Assembly: GCA_030180135.1 (NCBI GenBank)
Contig: CM058230.1
Location: 25,008,067 to 25,072,066 of the forward strand
Reading direction: 5' to 3'
DNA from: Orychophragmus violaceus
Lineage: Eukaryota; Streptophyta; Magnoliopsida; Brassicales; Brassicaceae
DNA length: 64,000 bases
Below are positions 23,551 through 32,747 of this stretch, in pieces. The notes under the pieces were generated by a model that was not told where the DNA came from, ran no database searches, and was given only the letters and a program-made list of their open reading frames with translations. How positions within the stretch are numbered: the first letter of the stretch is position 1; each line of letters starts with the position of its first letter. A program made the position numbers and the translations under genes.

Positions 23551-24155
23551 GAATCATTGGGATCTCAGAATTACTTGGTGATTAGCAGCGGAAGATTTGC
23601 AGATAATCGAGATCACGAAGCACCTCAAACACTGTGCCTCTACTGGTATCCACACGCACACAAACTGAACAGCAGGGATGCTAGTGCCTATAGAGATCAA
23701 ATCTCTTCAGAGATTTCTATTCTAGTTCTGGTGGCTGTGAATTTGGTTAAGTTTTAGTTTAGGTCGACCATATATCTTATATATATGTCGGCTTAAACCA
23801 CAACGGAATTAACCAACGATTAAACCGAATTAATCTGGTTAGTCCTCGAGTTGTGTCGACAGACACACTCTCTGTGTCGATCGACACGGCCCCAGAATTT
23901 TGATACCGAATGCATATCAAATATGCATTCACTAGATCATTACATTAATGATCAACCTCGTCTTTAACGTCCAGTTTGCTTAGGTGTGTGACCATGTAGG
24001 ATCATATAACACTAGCAATGAGTTCTTAACCCATTGATCATAAGTGGCTTCTAGCAAAGCGTTATGACTGTCTAGTGTCATATGATTGTCTCATCTCGAC
24101 AATACGACTTTCACTTAAGAGCAAGTACAATAGATTTCAGGACATTCCCAACAAT

Positions 24156-24989
24156 CTCCCACTTGTAATGGAATCATCTATTCCCATAATCCCTTCGTCA
24201 CTATATCTCGATCTGGCATAAGGCAAGATCTGTGTCACCCTTATTTAGCCAAGATCATGTTCATCGAACTCCGATTTATACTGACAAGACAAACGACTGA
24301 CAATCACCTCGTTTGAGTGTGGCCACACATTTCTCAGTATCAAATCTTCGATGGGCCCTGAGATATTTATCTCCTGTTATATAGGAGGGACAAATCCCAT
24401 CTTGTTCCATCCCTGTTTCTTCACACGCTTCATGATACGCCCAATCAATGCCTTTATAGTCACCAGTTACGGCTGACGTTTGACAAGGTTAAAGCGGACC
24501 AATTCACATGTAAGAAAATATGATGAACTCAGGTTTAAGGACTATACTCTATAGTCATAATGAAAACTCTCATGAAACTTATATAACTATCTCGTAGAGT
24601 TCTCATCAGTGGGTCATGTCCGATCATGTGTTCTCCAACACATATCTATGTGATTGAGTTTAATACTCTTATTAATGACTCCATGAAACTTAGTCATCAG
24701 TCACCTCACATACTAGTCTCACGTGGTTGTTAATGTCCCACTTTAACATCCTTGACCAGGGACCAACATAATTTATGTCATTTATTATCTATAGGGTTCC
24801 ATGATCAAGTCACATACTTGATGACCTATAAAATGTCATAAATTACTTTGGGACTATTATTTAATAACCATTATTAGATAATACAGATGTCAGATTTTAA
24901 TAACATAATCAAATTATGTTTATACGAACATCATATCATAACTAAAATTAACAACAACGACTCCCACTAAAATTAAGATCACATTTAAG
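24156..24989 (-). other. Cop-1 polypurine tract and long 3' noncoding region
   Basis: The minus-strand purine tract AAGTGGGAGAT (24156-24166) primes plus-strand synthesis. The rest, about 820 bp up to the end of pol, is noncoding in all frames I read. It is nevertheless clearly conserved with the same region of Cop-2 (45000-45830), for example TTTGGCATAAGGCAAGAT-type and GGTCATGTCCGATCAT blocks. Confidence 0.75.
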
Positions 24990-27660
24990 ACATCTAATGC
25001 CTTTAGCAGTAGCCTGACCCTCATCGCCCTTGCTCAGCGTGTGTCGAAAGACACTGCGTCTTGCTAAGAGTAATACCAAGAGTCATTTGCACGAAGCCCT
25101 TCTTGGAATCCTGCGTACTGGACCTGTGCAAGGCCTTATCATCATAAGTATCTTGACACAATCCAATTAGCTTGTCCAATCTATCTCCATAGATTCTTAT
25201 TCCAAGAATGTATACGGTTTTTCCCATATTTTTCATCGAAAAACGACTTTCGAATCAAGTTTTAACAGACTGAAACAATGGAACTTCATTTCCGAGAAGT
25301 AGTATGTTATCAACATACAATACCAGAAATGCAACTGCGCTCCCACTAGTCATCTTGTAAACACATGGTTCCTATTTGTTCATGACGAAGTCAAACCTTT
25401 TGGCTGCTTTATCAAAACGAAGATTCCAACTCCGAGATGCTTGCTTCAATCCATAAATGGATTGATGAAGCTTGCATATCTTCCTAGCTTCATTAGGATC
25501 AATGAAAACTTCAGGTTGTGTCATGTACACATCCCTTTCCAGAATTCCATTAAGGAAAACTGTTTTCACATCCATCTGCCAGATCTCATAACCATTATGA
25601 GTGGCGGTTGCTAGGAAAATCCGAATGGACATAAGCACGGTGTCTGGGATTAGGTTTCTTCACAGTCAATACCATGAATTTACTTGAAACCTTTTGCCAC
25701 CAACCTTGCTTTGTACATCTGAATATAACCATCCATGTCAACTTTTCTTCTTGAAAATTCATTTACTCACAATGGCTTCTACACCATCGGGTAAATCAAC
25801 CCAAGTCATATTTGGTTCTGTGACATGGATCCCATTTCGGATTCAGCGGCTTTCAGCCACTTTCGGAGTCAAGGCCCATCATTGCTTCTTCAAAATTTGC
25901 AGGCCCGTCACTTTCAATGATCAATAGATCACGACAATTGGTTACGAGAAATCCACATTTATCGGGTTCGTGACGGATCCTTTCGGATCTGCGAGCTTCA
26001 GTTTTTGTGTAAAAGTCGGGCACATATCTCATATGTATACTTTTACCACGACCTAATTAACTAAGATTCAAACCGTAGTTAATTGAGTTATAAACCAAAA
26101 TATTTTGGTTTGCGATCTGTGTCGATCGATACAACGTTTGTGTCGATCGACACTTCTTCAGAAACTCGCATTTGAATGTACATCGAATATACATTCACCA
26201 GATCCTTTATAGACTTTAGGCACCACAAGTGCAGGTTCTAAAACTCTTTGTAGATCCAATTGCTGCTCTTCCTCATCAGGTTGAGCAGTCTCCTGTGACT
26301 TTCGAATTTCTTCGAGTTGTACTTTTACTCCCACTGTTCTTCTTGGAAAGAAAGTCTTTCTTAAGAAAACATAGTTCCGAGCAACAAACAATTTGTTCTC
26401 GAACTGGTTGTAAAAGTAACATGCCTTGGTTTTGTTAGGACAACCAATGAAGTAGCACTTATCAGATTTGGGTGTGAGCTTATTAGAGATTAAACGTTTT
26501 ATATAAGTCTCGCAACTCCAAATCTCCATGATGGATAAATCAGAAACATTTCCATTCCACATCTCATGTGGTATCTCTGTAACTGATTTTGATGGAACTC
26601 TATTTAATGTAAACTCAGACATTTCTAGAGCGTATTCTTAGAAGGATAATGGAAGATCTAAGTGACTCATCATTGATCGAACCATATCTAATAAAGTCCG
26701 ATTCAGGAGGATTGAATTGTGAAACACTTTCACAATCTCTCAGATGATCACTAAATTCTTGACTTAAGTATTCACCTCCATGATCTCATCGTAGAGTTTT
26801 AATACTTTTGCCAAATTGATTATGTACTTCATTTTTGGAACTCTTTGAACCTTTAAAAGATTCTGACTTATGTCTTATAAATAAGACATAACCGTACCTA
26901 CTGAAAATATCAGTAAAGGTAATGAAGTACTGAAAGTTTCCTCTAGCACTAGTGCTCATTGGCCCATATACATCCGTATGTATAAAGCCCAATAAGCCTC
27001 TGGCCCTTTCATTTTGTTCGTTCGCAACCTGTATCGACCGGCGCACCGTTTGTGTCGATCAACACTACCTTTTGTCGAAAGGGGCCTTTGTCATTTTACC
27101 CAATAAACTAAATTCATTTTACTCATTATGATTCATAATCAGATGAGCCCAAAAAGCCCATCACTATGGATCTTCTGAATCTATTTCTCATTTATGTGGC
27201 CCAAAACGACAATGCTAGAGAGAAGTTTGATTCGTATCATTTGACTTGAATCTCTTGGTATTAATGTTCTAGTTAGGCACATTCTTGTTTAGAACATAAA
27301 GTCCATTCTCTAATGGATTGCTACTATAAAATATATCACTGTAATCAAATGAATAACACTTATTCTTAATTTGAAAATTGATATCCTTCCATATCCAAAC
27401 AAGGAATAGAAATAATCTTTCTGCTCATAGCAGGTACATAGTAGCAGTTTTAAGTTCAAAACATGCCATAATAGGAAAAACAAATGAAATACTCCTACGG
27501 CTAATGCAGCAACTCTTGCTACATTTCCCACGCATAGATTCACTTGTCCTTTCTGCACAGTCCTACTTTTGCTCAGGCCCTGCACATTTTCACAAAATAT
27601 GAGTACCACAGCTGGTATCAAATACCCAATAAGTAGGACTATAAGAAGTAACATTTACTT
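24990..27660 (-). pseudogene. Cop-1 pol pseudogene (protease, integrase, reverse transcriptase)
   Basis: Fragments in minus-strand order match Cop-2 pol. They are: protease and pre-integrase remains (27310-27654), the integrase core with HTDVYGPMS and FSRYGYV (26786-27046), the integrase C-terminal region (26158-26622), reverse transcriptase with DVKTVFLNG and IYGLKQASRSWN (25372-25638), and a later piece with YILGIRIYGDR (25021-25236). Frameshifts, stops and deletions separate them, and the RNase H is largely absent. Two foreign insertions interrupt it: a 54-bp in-frame module insertion at about 27018-27069 and a 212-bp LTR-derived piece at 26002-26213. It cannot supply enzymes. Confidence 0.88.
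26002..26213 (-). repeat. LTR-derived 212-bp insertion in Cop-1 pol
   Basis: Cop-2 pol is continuous here, whereas Cop-1 carries extra sequence flanked by CTTCAG (25996-26001) and CTTTAG (26214-26219), a likely 6-bp duplication. The insert resembles the U3 part of a copia LTR: a module at about 26118-26152 followed by a short palindrome with GAATGTACATCGAATATACATTC-like symmetry, as in the Cop-1 LTR. Confidence 0.6.
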
Positions 27661-28539
27661 TTATAACATAATACTTGAAGAAGAAGTCTCGTACGTCTTC
27701 TTCAGCTTCTCATAATCTTCCAAGAATTTATTGCAGTTTCTTTTCAAATGCCCATAACCATTACAATAACGGCACTTAACATCTTCAGAAGGACTGGTTT
27801 TAACCTTAGGAGCATGACCAGACTCGCTTGGATTCACAATCGAGCTCGTCTTGCCATCACCTTTGTTCTTACCAAGTTTCTTAAACTTTTTACCCTTTTG
27901 TACCATAAGGACATTTGGGGTGTCCTTCTTGATGTTAGGTTCAGCAGTCTTAAGCATCCCATGCAATTCAGTCAACGTCTTCGTCAAGTTGTTCATGTTG
28001 TAGTTCATAACAAATTGATCATAGCTTGACGGCAGTGACTGCAGAATGATGTCAGTAGCCAACTCTTGGCTAATGGGACAATCCAGTTTCCCCAGGTTAT
28101 CAATATAACCCATCATCTTAATGACATGAGGACTAACTGGTTCACCCTTTGGTAGCTTGCACTCAATCAGAGATCTAACCGTCTGGTATCTCTGAGTTCG
28201 TGCCTGCTCCTGAAACATACTTTTCAGGCCAATGATCATCTGTATTGGCGACTCCACGTACTCATATTGCTTCTGCAATTCCGAGTTCATGGTAGCCAAC
28301 ATGAGACAACTCACATCCACCGCATCATTAGAATGCTTATCCCAAGTATCCTTATCTGACTGCCAGGCATTGGCTCGGTACTTCTTGGGGAGAACTTTCT
28401 CAAGGACATAGTCCTTTTTCTCCTGTTTGAGAACAATTCTCAAGTTCCGATACCATTCAGGAAAGTTGGATCCATTTAACTTGTCCTTCTCAAGGACGGA
28501 TCGCAGGGAGAAATTGTTACAATGGTTTGTGCTAGACAT
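27661..28539 (-). CDS. Cop-1 gag polyprotein (copia capsid-nucleocapsid)
   Basis: Open frame of 292 codons beginning MSSTNHCNNFSLRSVLEKDK at an ATG placed like the gag start of Cop-2. Residues about 15-200 form the copia gag (UBN2-type) domain: LNGSNFPEWYRNLRIVL, LMLATMNSELQKQYE, and LTELHGMLKTAEPNI at its end. A Lys-rich stretch precedes the CCHC zinc knuckle CRYCNGYGHLKRNC near residue 260. The frame ends shortly after the knuckle, and the protease that should follow is broken. The product could still assemble particles or package RNA, but it has no enzymes in cis. Its codons align with Cop-2 gag without the Cop-2 frameshift. Confidence 0.85.
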   Translation of the reverse strand: MSSTNHCNNFSLRSVLEKDKLNGSNFPEWYRNLRIVLKQEKKDYVLEKVLPKKYRANAWQSDKDTWDKHSNDAVDVSCLMLATMNSELQKQYEYVESPIQMIIGLKSMFQEQARTQRYQTVRSLIECKLPKGEPVSPHVIKMMGYIDNLGKLDCPISQELATDIILQSLPSSYDQFVMNYNMNNLTKTLTELHGMLKTAEPNIKKDTPNVLMVQKGKKFKKLGKNKGDGKTSSIVNPSESGHAPKVKTSPSEDVKCRYCNGYGHLKRNCNKFLEDYEKLKKTYETSSSSIML

Positions 28540-29628
28540 AGCTGAAAAACAAGGGAGGTTTTAGTTATGATGTTCAAGAAATGAGAAGTCTTAACTATTA
28601 AGAAAACTCGCATTATATTCAAACAATGTTTCCTCAGATGAATATAATGATCCAAGACCCATACTTCACTAAACTTGAGTGAGCCACTGGCTATCACCCA
28701 AATTTTAGCTATCTAGGTAAGCAACTCTTTGCTAGTTATATCCAATATAACTCTTGGTTGTGGATTGACATCTCATGTCCAATCCACCTGATGTCTCTGA
28801 GCCCAAAACGATTTTGATGGCCCATTCAAGTAAACCAATCTCTTAAGTCATGTAATTGTTGATGTCTTGCACTGCAAGTCCATCAACACGATTACTTCCT
28901 GTCTTACTCATGTAATTGTGGACACCTTGCACTGCAAATCTATCGCACAATGAAATGAGTCTTGACAGTTGACAAGATTAGAAAGACATCAAGGATCACT
29001 TGATATTTGGTTAAGGAACGGAACCTTTAAAACGTTCAGTTTTAATATGTTTTAATTCTTCTAATTAAATGATTTATCTTTGTTTGGTTCTGTGGTTTCA
29101 GGTTCCATAACCTAAACCATCGAATCTGGTGTCGACCGACACTACTTTAGTGTCGATCGATGCAGACTAACCAAAAACAATTCTGCAATAACCGATCAAT
29201 CCAATTGATCCGGTTTTGAATACTGGTCAGTGTCGATCGATGCTACATTAGCATCGGTCGATACCAACCTAATCTAACCTATCGCAATTAAATCATTCAC
29301 AGTTTTCAACCATCATTAACCAAGCTCGATAACCGGTCCAATCCAATTGAACCGATTTATCAATTTCGCAAGGTTGGTGTCGACCGACACAACTCTTGTG
29401 TCGATCGACACTAGGCGAAAACAATTTTATTCGGGTTATCCTTCTGTGTCGACCGATACCGGATTGGTGTCGTTCGACACAGGGCGATAAACCCTAATCG
29501 TTTTTCAAGCAAAAAACCTAAAAACTAGATTTTCATGAAAACGAATTTTAGCAAGTTTGTATCAACCATACAGAGATCCAGATTCAACCAATCTAATCAA
29601 CATGCTACAGATTCAATAGAACACTAAG
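28540..29628 (-). other. Cop-1 leader with an array of four paired-palindrome modules
   Basis: About 1.1 kb of noncoding sequence between primer site and gag. Modules lie at about 29130-29164, 29231-29265, 29372-29406 and 29444-29478. The repeated segments between them alternate with CCGGTT/AACCGG-rich text. Cop-2 has a comparable leader (49796-51056) with five modules. Confidence 0.8.
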
Positions 29629-29640
29629 GCTCTGATACCA
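29629..29640 (-). other. Cop-1 primer-binding site, initiator tRNA-Met
   Basis: The minus strand reads TGGTATCAGAGC, one base inside the 5' LTR. It is complementary to the 3' end of plant initiator tRNA-Met, the usual copia primer. Confidence 0.93.
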
Positions 29641-29641
29641 C

Positions 29642-30326
29642 TGAAGGAATTTCTAGCAGTTCCTAATCCAATTAGGCAACCCTGGTCTAAATTCCAAGCC
29701 TAGGATCTAGGGTTCATGTAATTGAATCATTGGGATCTCAGAATTACCTGGTGATTAGCAGCGGAAGATTTGCAGATAATCGAGATCACGAAGCACCTCA
29801 AACGCTGTGCCTCTACTGGTATCCACACGCACACAAACTGAACAGCAGGGATGCTAGTGCCTATAGAGATCAAATCTCTTCAGAGATTTCTATTCTAGTT
29901 CTGGTGGCTGTGAATTTGGTTAATTTTTAGTTTAGGTCGACCATATATCTTATATATATGTCGGCTTAAACCACAATGGAATTAACCAATGATTAAACCG
30001 AATTAATATGGTTAGTCCGCGAGTTGTGTCGACCGACACACTCTCTGTGTCGATCGACACGGCCCCAGAATTCTGATACCGAATGCATATCAAATATGCA
30101 TTCACTAGATCATTACATTAATGATCAACCTCGTCTTTAACGTCCAGTTTGCTTAGGTGTGTGACCTTGTAGGATCATATAACACTAGCAATGAGTTCTT
30201 AACCCATTGATCATAAGTGGCTTCTAGCAAAGCGTTATGACTGCCTAGTGTCATATGATTGTCTCATCTCGACAATACGACTTTCACTTAAGAGCAAGTA
30301 CAATAGATTTCAGGACATTCCCAACA
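29642..30326 (-). repeat. Cop-1 5' LTR
   Basis: Complete LTR, 685 bp, starting TGTTGGGAATG and ending CTTCA on the minus strand. It has one module at about 30027-30061 and is followed by the target duplication ATTGG at 30327-30331. Confidence 0.93.
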
Positions 30327-30331
30327 ATTGG

Positions 30332-30575
30332 ATGTTCAAGTAGCAAAAACTATTGGGTCTATAAAGAGGCCATATGGAGCTCTCCCAGGACAAATTGATG
30401 CTAATCCGAAGTACCAGTGTAATGAAATTACGTTTAAAAGTGGTAAAGAAGTCGTTCCTACTCAGAAAAAGGGTTTAAGTTTGGAGGAAATCGTTGAGAT
30501 TGAGGAGATGGAGGATGAAATCCGCGAGTTGCAGAGAGCATCGACCGATGCACCTCAGCATCGATCGATGCAATC
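30332..30575 (+). pseudogene. Athila gag-protease linker of Ath-B, 3' part
   Basis: Continues the gag frame interrupted at 14764: KKGLSLEEIVEIEEMEDEI, then a module (about 30540-30573) where Ath-D has the same coding module. At the second palindrome of the module the sequence switches to inverted LTR, so the protease is absent. Confidence 0.8.
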
Positions 30576-30759
30576 CGAAATCTTGGACAGTGAGCTCAAT
30601 CTCTCGGCCAAACACTCCAAAAAATCCCCAAAATGCTCCAATATCTCCAATTCTGCTCCAAACCTGATTATACATGTAATAGACTCTGAAAGAACACAAA
30701 AAGACTCTAAACACACAATTATATCATGGCATAAAACCGGTAAAAACCATGATATATCA
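30568..30759 (-). repeat. Inverted Athila LTR end fragment
   Basis: Reverse complement of the U3 start of an Ath-C-type LTR (compare 41732-41925). It includes GGCCAAACACTCC and the terminal inverted CCATGATATATCA at 30747-30759. It joins Ath-B internal sequence at the shared palindrome. Confidence 0.85.
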
Positions 30760-30769
30760 TAGCACAAGG

Positions 30770-31226
30770 AGCCTTATTATTTCGTGCAACCTTAACTGAG
30801 ATTTTTCTTGTCATCTTGATCGTTAATTCGTCTCTAACAGAATTCAACCACTTCTCTAGAACTTTTATGTCCTATTGAATTTTCTTCACATCGTTGGCAA
30901 CCCTATCAACATCTTTCATAATGGAGTAGTCCACCCACTCGCTTAAGTGACCTTCATTTGGGTGCTGCTTATAAAAAAGGGAGTTTAAAAAAAAAAAATT
31001 GAACAAAAAAAGGAAATCTATATTGGACAACAGAATCCTGTTTTAATTTAACCGGGATAGCTTCCGGGAATTTGAACCACATCCGGTGAAGATTGGAAGG
31101 AGTTGTACCATAGCCTACTTCGATGTCTTCGCCAAACCAGCACATGATTGGGGCTGCGACGCTTATAGACCTAAAAGGTAATGGTTGGTCAATAGTAGGA
31201 GCAGTTGAAGTAGACGTCAAACTCAT
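30770..31226 (-). pseudogene. Remnant of a small non-transposon gene, family not recognised
   Basis: An ATG at 31226 opens a frame with WFGEDIEVGYGTTPSNL and MWFKFPEAIPVKLKQ (to about 31025). A T-rich gap, probably an intron, follows; it ends in an AG at about 30968. A second block then reads HPNEGHLSEWVDYSIMKDV and continues as a likely coiled coil (KVLEKWLNSVRDELTIKM) with one in-frame stop. The end is cut by the inverted Athila LTR fragment at 30759. Ath-D inserted 135 bp upstream of the ATG, so the former promoter region now lies beyond 57922. I cannot name the family; it may be a host gene or another repeat. Confidence 0.5.
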
Positions 31227-31365
31227 GATTGTGAAGAGTGTTTTCGACCGACTGTGTGGACTCTTTCTTATAACGGGTTCAATAAGTTAAATGGACATAT
31301 AACATACGTGTATCAAAGCTACCCATGTAAAAAAAAAGTGTTGACAAGATAGCTTAGTAGAAGAA

Positions 31366-32498
31366 TGATATATCATGGTTTTACCTGTTTTAAGCCATGA
31401 TATAAGTATATAATAGAGTCTTTTGTAGTGTCTTTCGAATCTTTTCATGTGTTTATTAGGATTGCACACGTTTGGAAGATTTTGGAAGATTTATGGGCAA
31501 GATCTGGAGCTAAAGCCATGATGAGAAAAACAAAGATTCTGAGTTCGAACTGAGCATCCCCAGATCGCAACATTCCAGCGCATTAATGAAAATTTGCAGA
31601 AATTGAACTTTTGATCAAGAAGTTCCAGTATTTATAAAAGAGACCCAAGACTTGTTTAACACTTTATAATAGGGTTTTTGGTGTTTTGTTTAGTTTACAT
31701 TTTCATACTTTTAGCTAGAGAGATTTTGGGAGCTTTGGGGTTGATCATTCCTTGTACTGCTTTTTGGAGAAGATTTCGAACCCCTTTTCTTTCTCTACTC
31801 TTCTCTTAATGCAATTTATTCATATTATGATTTATGTTTCATTGATCATGTCTAAGTAGATTCATTGTTAGGTTTAGGGTTTCTAATTAGGGATTTCATG
31901 ACTTGTTAGATTAAATCAATTAGGTAAGGATTCATAACTTGTTAGTTCTTCAACCTGAATTGTGCTTAAGGCAAGTTTCTGTCTTGATAAACTTAGAATC
32001 TAGATCTAGGTTTTATAAATTGATACGAAAGTATAATTTAGAATCTGATCTATTTAGGTTGATCAATTTACTTATCTGCAAAGAAATTTGGTTTAATCGA
32101 ATTGTGAACTAATCGAACCTGCACTCAATGCTAGCTTAATCTATTAGGAATTGCAAACAAATTTGGATTTCTAGGGTTTTGACTTAGTGAATTCTCGCAA
32201 AGAAAGTTGGTTAGTTCTATATCTGTGTTTGAGTTCTAGAACGGTTCTTAATGCGATCCTGACTAATATTTGATCTGCTTTGCATGATTTACTGAGAACG
32301 CCCTCCACCTAGCGCTTTTAGTATTTGAAAACAAACATGTATTTGCTACTGATTTACTTTATGTTTTAGTTTAATTTTCTTGATTACATCGCCTAGCTTA
32401 ACTCGACATTCTATAGTCTATCTTAAGATCTCTTGAGTCTGTTCGACCACTACATAATACATTTGCCTGTGCACTTGCAGTGTACTCTGAGCATATCA
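31366..32498 (+). repeat. Ath-D 5' LTR
   Basis: Starts TGATATATCATGG and ends GAGCATATCA. Aligns with the 3' LTR at 56726-57921 but is about 60 bp shorter, lacking among other things the paired-palindrome module found there at about 56930-56964. Confidence 0.9.
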
Positions 32499-32504
32499 AA
32501 CGTT

Positions 32505-32522
32505 TGGCGCCGTTGTCGGGGA
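32505..32522 (+). other. Ath-D primer-binding site, tRNA-Asp
   Basis: TGGCGCCGTTGTCGGGGA, one mismatch (T for C) to the tRNA-Asp complement seen in Ath-A and Ath-C. Confidence 0.9.
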
Positions 32523-32747
32523 CTCTTTTGAGTCTTCGATAGATTTGAGTGTAAGGTTTAAACTAGGTTTTTCGTTTTTATTTTTTTGTCACTATTTTTA
32601 TGTTTTCTTTCTGTTTTGCGTGTTTCAGGTTTGCGACCAGACACGTGCATTGACCGACACTCTTGAGAATCGATCGATGCACCCACGAACTAAATCGATC
32701 GCTGCGGACATGTGCATCGATCGACACTTGCCGTAAACAGTTAGTGA

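Larger units (their letters stand above)
14765..24155 (-). repeat. Cop-1 3' LTR, split by CACTA-1
   Basis: LTR sequence is present at 14765-14849 and 23551-24155 and matches 29642-30326 across the break. It contains one module at about 23854-23888, in which one half-site has mutated relative to the 5' LTR copy. The minus-strand polypurine tract AAGTGGGAGAT (24156-24166) abuts its start. Confidence 0.92.
14765..30326 (-). mobile_element. Cop-1, Ty1/copia element carrying a CACTA insertion
   Basis: Bounded by TG...CA LTRs (14765-24155, split by CACTA-1, and 29642-30326) and by the 5-bp target duplication ATTGG. Minus-strand order: 5' LTR, initiator-Met primer site, leader with four modules, open gag, degraded pol, polypurine tract, 3' LTR. 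Without the CACTA insertion and its 3-bp duplication the 3' LTR is about 687 bp, against 685 bp for the 5' LTR. I counted roughly 13 differences by eye (about 98 percent identity), so the insertion is fairly young although its pol is broken. Confidence 0.92.
13127..30759 (+). mobile_element. Ath-B, fragment of an Athila element interrupted by Cop-1
   Basis: Athila leader and gag run from 13127 to 14764 and resume at 30332 after the Cop-1 insertion, shown by the ATTGG duplication (14760-14764 and 30327-30331). The sequence is nearly identical to Ath-D 32655-34525. The left end is cut by the chromovirus-like LTR. The right end joins an inverted Athila LTR fragment within a palindromic module at about 30560-30576. 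No LTR of its own can be assigned. Confidence 0.75.
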
